From positions 12,904,663-12,968,662 of the forward strand of contig NC_135776.1 of NCBI RefSeq assembly GCF_028453695.1: DNA of 64,000 nucleotides, given 5' to 3'. A program made the translations under genes and the position numbers. The notes under the pieces were generated by a model that worked only from the letters and a program-made list of their open reading frames with translations, did no database searches and had not been told where the DNA came from. Positions 11,441-25,344 of this stretch are shown here, one piece after another (the first letter of the stretch is position 1; the number at the start of each line of letters is the position of its first letter). The DNA comes from Augochlora pura. Lineage: Eukaryota; Arthropoda; Insecta; Hymenoptera; Halictidae.

Positions 11441-14400
11441 TGGCTTGCTAGAAGGTCGACTTTCACGGGTCGTCAGACACCCGGACCACCGAGGGTCGTC
11501 CTCGAACGGCTGAGGCCGAGTAGCACCTGTTACAGGCCGGACAAGTGTTTTTAGAATGACATCGCTGGCCCTCCTTTTATTCTTCAGGGTGTCCTCTTCC
11601 GACGTGGTACCAAAGGGTGGACCCTGAATAGTGCTGTTTAATTAATCGCTCACGCTGCGCTTCCTACCCATGGAGTCCGCGTCGTCGCTCCTGAATATCC
11701 TCCCATAGGGAGCAGAAAGATGCGATTGCTCGCGGCGTTCGCGCGTGCTGCTAAATTGAGGAACAAATCGTCTTTTCAACTCCACTTGCGTGGCATTGCA
11801 CTTGTCGCGTAACCGTTGTTCCCCCTTTCTACCTGTTTAGACACGTTTTCGTTTATTACAAATTTTCTAATTATTCTTCTTTCTATGAATTAAAAATTAT
11901 TTTACACAATCGTTTATTATCTACCGCAACGGCTCTTGCATATTAAAAATTATTTCACGCGTCGCTGAACAAGTACGTGCACGCGCACCGAACAAATAGT
12001 ATTTATCTGGAATGCCTCAAACAATTAAAACTAATTGGTACAGCACTGAACGGGTCGTTACCAACGCCATTACCAACAGCGCCGAGGTGCTGACACGAGT
12101 CAATTGCAGTAGACGATTGAACAGGAATCCTGGATATAAAATAATCGTTCCGCTGTCACGCCAAATGACAATCTAGGAAGATGCACTGGAGCCAGGCGGA
12201 CTGATTGCAGTAAATGGTTTCGCGAAAGATCTCGCCATATAGAGTGTAAGAAGTCGTAATGGCCCGCTGCAAAATAATGTCATTGTCACTTTGCGTTCAG
12301 GAAACGTAAAGTTATAGCGCGGATAATAATCCGAGAACGAGCCGGACGCTAAAAGCGGTCGGAGAGATAAGGGTGGTGTTGTGTTTTTCAGGGGTCGGCA
12401 GCTTGCTATTACCAACAGAGGATATGAGTTACGAGCCGCGTAATAACAACTCCGGGAAAAAAGAAATCGGGTAGCTTATTACACGTAACGTTGATTTAAG
12501 AACGACTGAAATCAGGTATTATGAATATAAATGAACAGGTTCGAACACGACCCTCGGGATAAAGGACGAAGGAGACCCCACGCTCCTAGTCGAGGACGAA
12601 CATGATGCATTAAATCAGGACCCGGGAAGTTTACCCTTAACTAGGTATCGAGCAGCCGGAGAGGGCAGAGTCCCGGCGCCTGTGCTCGGTTCATTTGTTG
12701 CTCGGGAACAAAGGGGAAATACTGACTTGCTGACATTCTACTCTAATTAAGAACTTTCTCCGGCTATTAAGATGCTAAAAGTGTCCTCGCCTTAATTCCG
12801 ATCTAATTGAATTCGGAGATGGAAACTAGCGGTGTGAAACTCCCCGGTTTATCAGGTCATGTGTCACTATATTCAGACCAACGAATAATTATCGTGCCAT
12901 TAATTAATCGTAATTACATTCTTTTCACCCTTCGATCGAACTGCGAAAGATATTTAAAACGCACCACAAATACTGTTGTTATACTATTGTATGTTTTGAA
13001 TAGAAGAAGAAAAACGTGCGTGTTAAGACGCGATTCAGTAGAAGACGCACATTCGTTGCGCAAATATTACCTGCGAACCTGTACGTACCCTTAACAGCGC
13101 GCATTACGCAAAAATGAAGATACGAACAGTTCAAACAATTGATTTCTTTTGCCAAGACTCATTTCATCGATTTAGATTACATTGGTAATGAACAAACGGC
13201 GATGGGGAAATGGCCGCGAATTAATTTGCACGTCCGATAAAAAAAATAAACTGCAAGGAAATACAGCGTTTCGCTCGACGAAACAAAATCGTTAGCCCGG
13301 GGTTTATTTAGCAGGAATTCGGTACTGTTTTTTTACCCGTTAAATCATTTCCCGCGAGCAAAAATAAGGGGCGATCAGTTGTCGAAAGGTCTACCGAGCG
13401 TTCTCTGTTTTCCGACAAAGTTTCGCAAATTTTTTCTGCCTGTTTTTCGCGCTGCGGTCTACGGTGTTTCGCGGGAACAATTTTCCAGCGAGTTTTCCAA
13501 CCAAACATGATACGCCGGAAAACAAACTGTTTAAACCAACCGATGCGTTTGACACTTTTCTAGTCCCGCGGCGCGTAAAAGCGATCACCAATAGCAAACG
13601 GAATTCGGGTCACGATCACTTGAGACAAATTTTCCCTTGCTTCATTATTTGTTCGGTCAAAAGATGAATTACTTTAATTCTATTATTACCTACTTCTGTC
13701 CCCTTTCTGCAACCACCAATTTATTCCGTTGATAATGGAAGCATTTCTTGAATTCCAATTTTTGTAAAACGGCGCACGGAGACTTTCTTAACAGCGCCGC
13801 AAGGGATATCTTCGTCGATGCAGCATACCCTACTTCAGATTTTCAAAAAGCAATCGATGGAAAGGAGAATTTCCATAAAGATCCGGCGTCTAGGGAAGAT
13901 TGTACGTGCGACGGTAGGTTCCCATCCGGAAGCTCATCGTCGGAGCTGGTCGGCGAATAAAATACACGGTATTCCATCTCATGGTAGACCCCCTGAAAGT
14001 GGCACCGCGAAGAACAAGCTGTCGGTGCTCGGAGCGTGAGTTTTCACCGCTCGAAATCCGGCGTAGCGCATTTTAAGCAGCGTGTTCAATCTCCCCAGGC
14101 CTCTCTGTCTCTTTCGCGGCGAAATCCACGATCGAGTGAAGCGGACGCGGAGGACGGGGCCAAGGGAAAGGGATGATGGGAGTGATCAAATTCTCCGACA
14201 AATGGGGCGTCCAGGATTGGCCGATTTCACCGGGATGAACGCGCCCCGGGCCCGATAACATCGAACGACGCTTAATATCGTTTCCGGGGCGAAAGACAAA
14301 AGCGGCACCTGACCCTTCTCACGGCGCGGCGGTGGAGCGTCGCGCTCCACTCCGAGGACGAACCGTAGGAACGCCGGGGGGATCACAGAGAAAGAGGGCA

Positions 14401-15764
14401 GGGGGTAAACTGGTGCGATCGGTCCTCCTAATTCAATCCCGTGGGATATCGGCAGCCCTCCGCGCGACGACGACGACGACGACGTCGACAACGCCGAGAC
14501 GCGTGAATCAGCGCCGAGCACCCTGAATTATCCAGCTCGTTTATCGAGGAAATTGTAACCGAAGAAAAACGAGGACCTGGTCCATTCTCTGTCGACTCTT
14601 AGGCGAACGGTCCCGTTGCACCGAGATTCGGAAATATGATGCCACAATCTGAACCCCATAGTCAGTCAACGGGACGTCTCGCGGTGGTCCCAATCGACGA
14701 ATAGCTCCTTTTCGGTATGTCTCGATCTCAGCTACAAAATTATTCCTTCCTTAGATCGGCGAATGAAAAGAAAGGTTCCGTCGCGTACCAATAATCTCGG
14801 TCGATCGTGTGCACAGTTGCATTCTCCAGAGGGTCCGGCAGCAAAACAAACACGTTTCACAACAGTGTCGAATCGAACAAAAGCGAAGAGCGCGTGGGCC
14901 AGGGCGCACCCGTCGAATCTACGGAGCGTGGAATTAGAAATTGGATCCGGTGCCGAGTATTCCCCCTTCGTCCATTAACCACGCGTCCCCGGTTAATCCC
15001 TGGTCGTAGGGCGCCCCCTAAAAAGGCGGCAAGTGGAACCCCTGAGCGAAGGCTTGCATAGTCATGGAGTCGGCGGGGGCACCGAGGTGGCGGAAAATAG
15101 TTACAAAACAGACGCGCGATCTTCGGGGAGGGAGGGCTCGAGAAATAGCTCGGCGGTGGAAAAAGGCTCGGAGGGTGCGGGAACGACGGTGTGAAAATAT
15201 TCTTGCGGGGGTGTCGGGGCGCCGGTAGTCTCCCGCGGATCGCTGGGGTGCCCGGGAAAAAGATTAAGCACCCCTCCGCGCGCCACGTGGACCGTTTCTC
15301 GTTAGATGCGTCACTCTGTCCTTGTCGATATTAATGCATGGATATAGGTGCGTGCGGACGGATAATATATCGGACAAAGGGTCTCGTTAGCAACGGCCCG
15401 GGGATTTATGTATCTTCGCGGGAGGAGCCGTCTTTGTGCGGGATTTAATTGCCTTCGGCTCGAGCAAGGTGCTGTCGAGAACTGTCGTCTCGCCCGCGAT
15501 CCATTTCCGTTTATGGCGCGGCGATGATTTATTCGAACACGGTTTAATATTCTTCGGTTTGGGAAACCGGGGCCTGCGGTTTCGAGGGTGTCCGCTATTG
15601 TTCGCGAACCGTTAAATCGTACTTTTTTTAAATGAACCGGGCACTGTCGGAGAAGTTTTCGGTTCGGCGCGTGAACGAAAGTTGGGTGCTCAGGTTTTAT
15701 TTTTCGTGTCTCTGCGGGGATTGCAAAGCTCGATTATTATCTCAATTAATTGTAAAAATGTTAT
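11441..15764. other. Noncoding tract, no gene recognised
   Basis: CpG-rich noncoding DNA. Short open frames near 13.3-14.5 kb are Arg/Ser-rich and antiparallel to one another, so I do not call them genes. A short (CGA)n run lies at 14464-14484. No RNA gene was recognised. Confidence 0.55.
14464..14484. repeat. (CGA)n trinucleotide tract
   Basis: Seven consecutive CGA units. No recognised coding frame uses it. Confidence 0.8.
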
Positions 15765-16063
15765 TTAACCGGTTAAGTGTGTTTGACGGAAGCGTGAATT
15801 TTGTGTCATGACGATTATATCCGTCGCGTGTAAAATGTTATTTCAATTTAATAGTTAAGTTGTAATTCTGGCGACAACTAAATTATATTCGTAAATTTTA
15901 ATACATGTAAAATGTTTAGAGGTAAAAACGAAATGAAACAAACAAATGAATATTCTAAATAATTTAAGCTGGATTCAGAACTTCCTTCGTAATCGCTTGA
16001 TTATCGGGACACACACACACTGGTGGACGCTTAGTAAAGAGATCGTCGCAGTTAACTGGTTAA
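15765..16063 (-). mobile_element. TTAA-flanked MITE-like element, family A copy 2 (inverted)
   Basis: TTAA occurs on both sides. Inside are termini CCGGTTAAGTGTG at the left and, reading inward from the right, CCAGTTAACTGCG. Read in reverse complement, it aligns along its length with the element at 2801-3138, with scattered substitutions and an internal length difference. It has no coding capacity. An intact TTAA duplication together with matching termini supports a piggyBac-type non-autonomous element. Confidence 0.85.
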
Positions 16064-19000
16064 GATAACTTATTATTCGAAGCAATATTTCCAAGAACGA
16101 TATTTGGAACGTCTGTCCTCTTTCCACCACCGAGGGCCAGTGCACCAATTCCAGTCTGCGACGCGAATGGAAGCGGAGTCTAGATCCTAATTTATGGTTG
16201 CGGACCCCGTGTCATCCATCGGCCGAGTTAATCGCGATTTCCACGGCGAATGAGCCATCGAGCCGTCGCATCTGTTGTTCATCCTGGAACTTTAAATCCC
16301 GCGTATTATTCGAGCTCTAATTTCGTTTCGCGGTCCAGCGAGCAATCCTCTGCGGAGGGCAATCACGAGATGACTAGTGGCGCGAAGATACAGCTCAGTT
16401 CTCGGTGAACGGGTCCGAGTCCGAGGGGTCGAGCTGAAACGTTCGCAGAGGCCGAGAGGGAGGCAAGGGGGTTGGTTTAATGTTTTTAATCTAATTCCCT
16501 GCGTGCGAGTCCTGCAGCGGAACTCCTCCCCGGGGATCGGGTTCGACTCGCCGGGGAATTTTGCATTGTGCACCGATCGGGGAGCGCGAGTCTCCCTTTC
16601 AAGGAATGCTCGGCCCGAGTCCGCGATCGATTCTCTCTCCAATTTCGTTTCTCCAAGGCTGAATTACGAATATTCTTTCCACCTCCGACCCCTGTCGCGA
16701 ACCATATTCGCCTCTTTCGCATGGGGCTTTTTTCCCGGCCGAGCTATTTGATTACAGAGGCGATAGTGGCGGATTACCCTCTGCAGCCTTCCCAATCAAA
16801 CGTGGTTTCTGCGCGCACGATCAGACCCGGGCATATATAATGCCCCTCTGTACGCGAGCCTGTACCGAGACTCGTCCGTTTCGAAATTTTTCGTCGCAAT
16901 TTCTGACGTTAAAGAAATATTTACACGATTAGATAAACTTCCGTAGTCGAGCAGGCAATTCGTACAATGTGCGAATCCGCTTTTGCCGTCGCGATAAAAA
17001 TGACGAAGACAGTCGAGCAGATCGCGTACGTTGCGAGATGCGTGTATGCAAAGTTCGAGGTATGGACGAACGGGTTCGGATTTGCCGAGGAAGCGAAATT
17101 CTGGCGTTTCCCGGTGGATCCTTCGTCTCTCGCTAGGAGCGAGCCGGGTCTCAAGGTGATCGAGTTAGTTACGTTGTTCGGCGTATATCGTGCGCATAAA
17201 TGGTACCCGGAGCAGTTGGTACCTGTTCGCGCCATCTTGTTCCATCGCGCCTGTTCCACCGGCTCGCCATTAACCCAGCACGCACGCGGTGGCACGTGCT
17301 GTTTTACGAGGGCCGCGCGTAACGAGCGCGACCATTCGACTATCGAAAACGCGAAATTGCCTGGCCGTCGTAAATCACGGGCCACCCTGGGCGAGAGCCT
17401 AGCGAGAACGGCTCGGGCCTAATCAGTTTAAGTGATTTCGAAAGGCGGCTCGTAACGTCGCGCCACCACTGGCGACGCTCGCGCGGTGGTCCGCGAGCGC
17501 GTGGGCGAAACGCTCCCAGGCACCGAGTTACGCGGCGCTGATTTTTCCTGCCCTTTCCGAGGATATCCGCTTCGTTAGTCTTGCGCGAGCACCTCGCCGC
17601 TTCCTCGATCGTCTTATCAGCCATTTCCTACCTCGCCGCTTTTTTAGGTCGCATCCGAGCCCCCTATAGCCGATGCTCTTCGAAATTGCTGCGGGGGATG
17701 GCTCGACCGGAATCGGCCAAAATTTGATTCGGATGACGGATAAGAGATAAAGGCTAACCGGTACAATTTTATTCGATCCCATGTCGACCATTATGCCCGA
17801 TCGAATAAAAATGTATGCGAACATTTATTCGAATAAGAATTTATTCCTACGGAAATTCATGCATCGACTGTTGCATAGGAAAGTATGTTGAACTGCGAAA
17901 GTCGAGGACTCTGCCTTCGAACCTCCCGTTGAAACTGTTTAACGAAGTTTAATTCGTTCAACTATCGTATTTAGAAGACCGAGGAGAATCTGAATATAAG
18001 CTGCTTCGGTCGGCAACAGTATTTGCACGAATGAAACAGCTTCGTATATTTTGTAACGTCGGCGTAACGCTTTCACTGCATAGCAATGGCAATATATCGT
18101 AAACGAGAAGGCGATCACATTTTTCTGTAAAATTTAAAGTTCCGTCCCAGATATTAATCTAAACGGCGAAGCAATAAACGGCAGGAATTTATGGGACGAC
18201 CTAATATTCCACGGTTCGTATCTGCAGCGAGACATGATCTAGTGACTACGTCTAGTGACATATTGATTGGAACGTATCTCTCCGGCTATTGTGATCTGTC
18301 GCTCATTGTTCGACGCTCTTTTTCTGGACCCGATCGGCGTCTGTTCGGGTGACCGATCTCTTCCACGTTCGAACGTTGGCTGCCGTTGGATTCTGCTTCC
18401 GTCTTTGTCCCCTCTCGGCCATCGTTGCTCCTCTTTTGTCTCCTGCCGCTGATTAATATGTATTCCGATACCTTTGTCCCCGGTCTCGACCGTGATTTTC
18501 TGCTGATACTCGGCATGGCTATTCGATACTACTGCGGGCTCCACGGCTATTCAATTCGGGCTTCGATTCGGCTCAATTGTTAGTCGAAAATTCGGAGACC
18601 GCGAGAGACTGATCAATAGCTTGTTAAATGTAATCATCTTCGAAGTCCTGTAATTCCCGTAAATCTTGAAACAGTCAACTTTAGACGTATAATTTGCCAC
18701 AAAGGTTCTGTGCGCTTGATTTTCAAATATTTGATGTATCATAAGGAAGAGAGCTTTTTAAACATTGCAGCGACGGTTTGTGGATAAATTCCATCACAGA
18801 CAGTCTCTCAAGTTAACAAAATCTTTATATTGTCACGAAACAGGTTTGCTACAAACGCTATATTTAAATATTTGCAGAAAGTTTTTGAACGCTTCCGAGG
18901 CTCGATCGACCATCGGTAGTCATTGGCAGCTAGATACTCGATTCTCTTTATCCTGTTTATTTTCCGCGACGAGGTTATTAATTTTGCCGATTCGAATCTG

Positions 19001-21084
19001 ATATTCAAGCCCCGGGGAATTAATATAACCTTATAATTATTCTTGCGTGTTTCTCTATCGTGCTCGTTTTCTCGCTATTCCAGTCCGGGTTTCTCTATCG
19101 GTCTCGTATCAATCGACATCGTCTCGTCCTCGTTCCGCAGCGATAGACCGCCCTAGGTAGCCACTGATGGAATCAGCAACGGTAGTTTAAACAATCAATT
19201 ATGCAACGGGACAGGCAGCTGTGCGTATTGAGTTATTGCTAATGAGCGGCGTGATGCGATTAATCCTGGAACTCCAAGTACAAGGATCAGCTGCGCGGCT
19301 CAAAAGATCATTGATCGATCAGATACGCGTTAGGTACTTTTAGAAATGGTTGTTGGATTGCGGATATTCCAAGAATTTTCTTTACGCCAATGTCGCGTCC
19401 AAATAAATGTAGAAGCAAACAATTGAATTTTTAGTTGCAGTGAATTTACATAAAAATGTAGAACAGAGAAAGAAAGTTGAACCGCTTTGTGGTCTAATTT
19501 TGCTTCATGTTTATTTCCGACGCTGCGAGGCCGTCTAAATAACTCGCGCGCTAATTAAAAAGATTTTTCAAAATTACTGGTTCGTTAAATTAAATTAAAT
19601 TCTTTGAAATCTGGGGTGCCCTTCGGGACTCGGATGGTTGAACAAAGTTGCCAGGAAAATTCTAACGACCGAACACTCGAAGAACAGGGGAACGCAGCCG
19701 GTAATATCAGCCACCGTCGCATTCGGATGCGCAGAGCCCGGTGCAACCCCGTTCCCTGCCATCTTTTTCATCCGCGAATAGGACGTTCGTCGCTCGAAAA
19801 AAAGAAGGGGACAGCTTCATTTAGCCTTAATTACCGGCAAAATGAAATAGCTCCGCGGCGTGTCGCCCGCAACACGGTTGGGAAAAAAAACAAACAATCC
19901 GTTTCTGGTCCCCTTTCGCGCACTTTCTTTTTTAAAGAGCTGGACATTACTCTGGCCGAGGTATCCAATTAGCCCAAAGAACTTGAACCTGCGGCGCGCG
20001 TTAACCTTCCTTCCGGTCTAAACTCGAATCTAGCCGTAAAATTAAACGTGCTCTGCATAAAATAATATAGAACTAATTGGGTAGAGGCTGGATTTCCACG
20101 GTTTACCGCATCCGAATTATCAAGCCTGCGAACGACCTAACTTACTTATTATACCGGGCGTTCCACGCGAACCAAAGTCTCTGCAAGTACTTTGAATTCA
20201 AATTAGCCGTTCGAATTTTCGGGAGGAATAAGCGTGGGTGCCGAGGACGTCTCTAGGTTGCTCGCCTCGTATGACATAAAGACTGATGATTATTGTTCGA
20301 CCATGAATCAACCATAAAATCGTTCCTACATTTTTAATAATTATGAAGATTACTTGTCAATTAACCTAATCTAATATAGAAATTGGTATCGACGCCTCGA
20401 AAAAAAAGTTATTAGAAAAGTGCACTGCATTCGCTGGACAGCTGCGTCATAAATCTTAAAGACGTTTCCGCAATGTTGATCGAGAGTTTGCAGCTGGAGG
20501 CAAAGACTACGGGATTGAATCGGTAGGGCAGGTGCGCTTGTTCGTGCAGTTTTGGTTCGCGATTTCATAAAATATTCGCGATCGCGGCGTTTCGAGCGGA
20601 TCGCGTCTCGGGTCTCGCCTTCGGGCCTGCGGAACCGGCCGAGAGGGACGAATCCGTCGCGATTAAGCGAGCCGGAATGAATATTAAAGTCTCGCGTCGG
20701 ATTGATCACGGAATCGGGTAAACGCAATTACGCCGATTAATCATTCACCGGTCGGGCTTTGGCGTTTTAATATCGGCCAGCCGGTGTAATGAGGCCGATA
20801 TTAAAGTTAATGGCGACACCTCGCCGGCCCCGGGGGAGATGGATTGAAGAGTTCGAGGCCTGACAGCGTGTTCTTCGTCGCTCGTTTATCAGCCGGTGCT
20901 TCTCCGGGGCTGCTCAGCTTTCGACTAATAAATCAGCATCGGCGACTGGGAACCAGTTTCGCAATCGTATCGGCTTGTTACACGTCTGTTTCCTTGCTCG
21001 TCTCGAGCGGGCCCATTACCGTTTCATTGAAACGATAATATCCTGCTTCTTTGAGATCATTTTAAAACATTGAAAACAGAAGCT
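16064..21084. other. Noncoding tract, no gene recognised
   Basis: Mixed-composition DNA. Longer frames near 16.3-16.8 kb and 16.9-17.4 kb are shadows of one another on opposite strands and carry no known domain. A TATA-like CATATATAATGC sits near 16832-16843 but no transcript start or gene can be tied to it. The notable structure is the hairpin at 20766-20805. Confidence 0.55.
20766..20805. repeat. Perfect 13-bp inverted repeat (hairpin)
   Basis: TTTAATATCGGCC at 20766-20778 is mirrored exactly by GGCCGATATTAAA at 20793-20805, around a 14-base loop. A G-T wobble at 20765/20806 could add one pair in RNA. The stem is longer than most chance palindromes here. It is shorter than a typical microRNA precursor and matches no small RNA I know. 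Confidence 0.7.
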
Positions 21085-21136
21085 CCCTCTTCTTCTTCTT
21101 CTTCTTCTACTTCTTCCTCCTCCTCTTCATCTTCGG
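21085..21136. repeat. (CTT)n / (TCC)n polypyrimidine tract
   Basis: Consecutive CTT units pass into TCC-rich units, a strand-asymmetric pyrimidine tract of about 50 bases. Confidence 0.85.
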
Positions 21137-21205
21137 CTTCGAGCTCGCCCTATTTTTATACTCGCAATATTATCCGAGTTCTAGGTTAATGGAACGTCTA
21201 AGAAT

Positions 21206-21265
21206 CCCTCTCTCTCTCTCTCTCTTTCTTTCTCTTCTTTTCTCTTTCCCTCTCTCTCACTTCCA
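21206..21265. repeat. (CT)n microsatellite
   Basis: CTCTCT run with interruptions by TTT and CCC, only about 70 bases after the CTT tract. Together they form a pyrimidine-rich cluster. Confidence 0.87.
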
Positions 21266-24200
21266 GCCTCTCGAAGAAATAATGATCCAGACCGGGGATG
21301 AAATTTCATGGATGCCCCAAGAAAATCCACATCTCGGCTCTTCAAGAGGAGAAGAACTCCCCCTCTTCCCTTATTCTTCGCGAGCAATTATCCTGCCCGG
21401 ACCCTTTGTTTGCTCGCATTAATTTTCGAAATTAACTTCCCGACGTCAACAACCGGTTTTGCGGCTACGCCAATTTTTTTCCCATGATATTATGACCAGG
21501 AAGTCAAACAGAGGCGGGCCGGAATATTAAATATATTACTCTTTGGAATAATTGGAAATTAAAAATCTATATGCCCTGGCAAAAATCGTGCGGGTCGAGC
21601 TAAAAGTTGTGTCGGGCGAGAGTTGATCGATCTCGCTGAACTTTGATGGAGGATTCGTCATGTATGGAATAGAGGGTGACCTGTCCAGTGAGTGAATTTT
21701 CAACCCCTGTACTAAAATGGGAGCGATTCGTTTCTTTAAAAGTTTTTCCGTTGTTGAAAACTAAAACGATAGTAAAGACGTCGCTTGAACGTGGCCACTC
21801 GACGACGGCATACTTTGTTCGCAAGGTCGCGGAGACCAGGAGGAAGAAGACGGAGAGAATGAATTAGATAGATTCGCGAGGGTCGCCGGAAAGGTTAATA
21901 TTCGTAAAAGCGGCCGAGCCGGGCCGGGCCGGGTCATCCATCAGCCGCGGCAATCTACTTCTTGCCCACTCAATTTTCGGTAATCGACGATATCGACTAA
22001 TGAACACACGCCGCATAACTCGCTGGAACTTCCGGCCATTAGACTGAACTGTTTCCGTGGTGTCGAAGGCCAGCGAACATTGAAATCCGCCCCGGCGATA
22101 GCAGCCGCCCTCGCCTAACCGGGGCGCCGAGGGCGTCGAGACGTTCGCATGGACATAATCGGTTGGGCCTGGCGAAGGTTTTATCGGCGATACACCGGCG
22201 GCCCGATAAATCGCCGGTTAGAACTTTGCTGGCAATTAGTATGGTAATGTCGGCCGAGCAACGGCGCGCGCCGCGCCGTTCAAATGGCGATACCGAAGGG
22301 CGGAGGAGGGGCCGCGCTGCTGATGGCATCGGAGATTAGAAATTGGATTTTCGGGAAAATCATTTGCCACGGCCGCCAATTATTTAGGAACTGCTCCACG
22401 GTTTTTGACGGTCGTTACCGAGGCGATTAACGTGCCGCCTTTAGAGCAGCCTTCTTAATTGCAAGTATTCGTCGGAACGATTTACCACGTGGCTCTAAAG
22501 TAATACACACGTAGTACCGCATTTTCTATCGAACGACTCGTTCAATTAATTTGAGAATAGCAAAATTATTAGCTTTACCGATACAAAATGTATTCCATAT
22601 TCCGTCGACCGAAATAATTTCCGTACCGCTACAAACAATTGGACCACATGCTGCGAATACATAAAACAGGTATGAAAACGCACGTAATGTAGAAAATTTG
22701 TCGGAAAAGAATAGAGAATACGAGCGAACGCAGCGTGCAATTATTTCCCATTAATTAGCGAATATGAGAGTGAACAGCGCGGTAAATAAAATTTAATTTC
22801 GCAGCAGGCTCCAGCGCCCCGGGCGGCGAATAATCGGAATTATAATAGTTAATAACAATTAGAACTATTATTACCGCGACAATAATATCTGTCCAGAGGT
22901 TGTCCCTCACAAAAGCCCTTGTCCGGCATGTGCGCGCGTGCACACATGTGCCGTTCCGGGCGTGCACCCCGCTGTCGCATAATCGTGTGCAGCGTGCATA
23001 CCATTTTGCGGCGGGGTGTGGCGCGATGCGGTTCCCGGTGAATCATGCGCCACCCTCGAGGGATCCATCTACGATTAATTCCATCACTTGACACACGCTG
23101 CCGAGTCTCGTCGCGCCGCGCCGCGAGAGGCTCGCTCCTCGGCCGGCAAACATTTAAGCCGAGCATTAATCCCGCGCGCGGACTGGAAAATGGAGACGGC
23201 CGGGGCCAAATGTCCCGTGAACCTGCCCCGGCGATCATCGCAGGCCACCCCCTACTCGATGAGACGTGTCCCGGAATCGTTTCTTGGATCGGTGGCTGTC
23301 GAGTCATTCCGCTTCAAAGTTCAAACCTTAAGGGTGAGGGGACACGCTCGTTATTCGAGCCGAGAATACGCGTGTCAATCGCGCGTGTTCACCGTTCCGT
23401 TCCTCTTCCTTCGAAATGTCAGCTTCCCGGGGCGCGGGCGTCGGTGATCGATTGGGGATGATCTACGAGAACCGGAGAATCGACTGGGTCCATTAGGGGC
23501 TTCATTTCTGAACGCTGCGATATTTGTAAATCTACTTCTTCTCGAGCAAATCATATTTAAGATTTATTTGGTCCGATCGCAATGCCGTTCGTTGCCGCTT
23601 CTATTCTTCGATGCTCGAATATTCTAACGGAATTGGTTGAATTGCTTTTGAATCCGCATAAAGCACGTTTGCGCGAACGTCGAAAGACCTCGTAATAATG
23701 CATAGCAAGAGGATTGGAACAAAGGGACGACGAAATATTGACTTCAAACAAGCTGCGCCTTTATGGTGTGTAAATTAGTTTTAATATCGAAACGAATCTA
23801 TTGGAACTTATATTGGTGAAACACGTGTTTGCAATACGATCCTCAACCTGTTAATAATAATTATTACAGTTTGTAGTGGACAAATATGAATTTTCCATCC
23901 ATCATTGGTTCTCTTTGTTCGCTAGAAATTCCAATAATTAAAGGCCCGAGGGAGGGAAATGACAGTAGTATTAACAATATCGCTTTACTGCATTTGTGGG
24001 TTATAACGAGACTGTTGAAACTTCTGCATAGAAATCGATGTTGCGCGTTAGCGGTCCCAAGAGCTCCCGGATGAAACGACAGTATTGTTATAGTATAACC
24101 AACAAATATATTTAATTCGTTTTGCACATCTTCGCGAGATCAACAATTAAAATGAGGGTCTAACAAATAACGACGATCTGGTCGGATATCGAAATACTTT

Positions 24201-25344
24201 ATCGGGAAGAAAACATATTCTGAGGGGTATGGTTATTGACACGAGGGTAAATTATGGTATCTATGACATACACGGGCACGAGCCTTGAGAGGTTAAAGAA
24301 TAGGATACAATAGCTAATTCTAAACGCAAAGAAGGGGTAGCAATCGTGTTGACTCTGACACAGTCAACATTATACCCAAACTCATCCGACAACTTAATTC
24401 GTCAAACCCTGCCCCAATGACCACCAAGACGTAAAACCGTCGACGCAACAAGCCATTAACATAACTAACGTCCCAGCTCCCCGAGTCAACAAAAAGCGGT
24501 CCCGACAATCCCCACGCCCCCTCCACAGCCCAAACAACCTGGCCCCCGCAGCCTACGCCTGTCAACGGCTGATCTCCGTGAAAACGAGGAGGAACTGGAA
24601 ACCGAATAATCGCGAACCGCCGAGCTGGCCATATTGCGCCCACTTTTCCAGCGACTGTTATTTATGAAGGGTGCCCCGCAGACGGCAATAATCGTGCAGC
24701 AGCCCCCCACGATCGGAGCGCCCCACGAACGGGCCCCATGGACCGTGTAGCTCTACGTAACCGTGCCGAATCCCTTCCGATTATCGTGCCAATATTGTCC
24801 CCGGTGTGTGATCGATGCTCTTACTGTTCGCGCAGAGACGAGAATCCCTCGGAGACGAGAACGCGTCAGCAGCCATGCGTGCACCTCGACGCACTCTCTG
24901 TCTCTCTCTCTCTGTCCGCGTCTCTCTATGTGTAAATTCGACCGCAGAATATCGCAACATATGCTGCGTTACACGCTGGCTATGCTACCAGCGATTCCGG
25001 CCATTTGCATCCGGCTGCACCGCTTTTAATCCTTCGCGGCGCGCTCAGTTTTGTCCGAGCACGGTTTTCGGGGATGTACCCGTTCGGAGTTTCGGGACGC
25101 AACGACAGCTCGGAATTGCCCTGTCCAACTTCCGTATCTCGGGACCGGGAGCTTCCAGCCCGTGTTGCTACCTGGAACAACTTTTACGCCCGGATTTGCA
25201 CCGATCGGTGCGATTGGAACACGATTTTTTAGCCGGAGGTCTTATACGTTGTGGAAAGGAGTGCAGGAATTTTTCATTTTAAAGTCACGCGATGCACGCA
25301 TTGGAACGAGAATGAATAGGTTAAATACAGAATAAATAGAACGC
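21266..25344. other. Noncoding tract, no gene recognised
   Basis: CpG-rich in 22.0-23.5 kb and AT-richer in 23.5-24.4 kb. A GCCGGGCCGG pentamer run occurs at about 21912-21934 and an imperfect (CT)n at 24893-24928. At about 24275-24295 the reverse strand reads TTAACCTCTCAAGGCTCG, like one end of a TTAA element, but I could not find its partner. No gene was recognised. Confidence 0.55.
24893..24928. repeat. Short imperfect (CT)n microsatellite
   Basis: CTCTCTGTCTCTCTCTCTCT-type run interrupted by GTCCGCG. Confidence 0.8.

Noticed and set aside
16530..16560. GGTTCGACTCG, reminiscent of a tRNA T-arm
   Set aside because: Stem pairing does not form and no D-arm or anticodon arm lies at the right distance.
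16830..16880. TATA-like box CATATATAATGC with possible downstream initiator
   Set aside because: No gene, exon or transcript start can be linked to it, and such AT motifs are common by chance.
24226..24295. TTAACCTCTCAAGGCTCG on the minus strand, like the end of a TTAA element
   Set aside because: No matching opposite terminus was found within about a kilobase.
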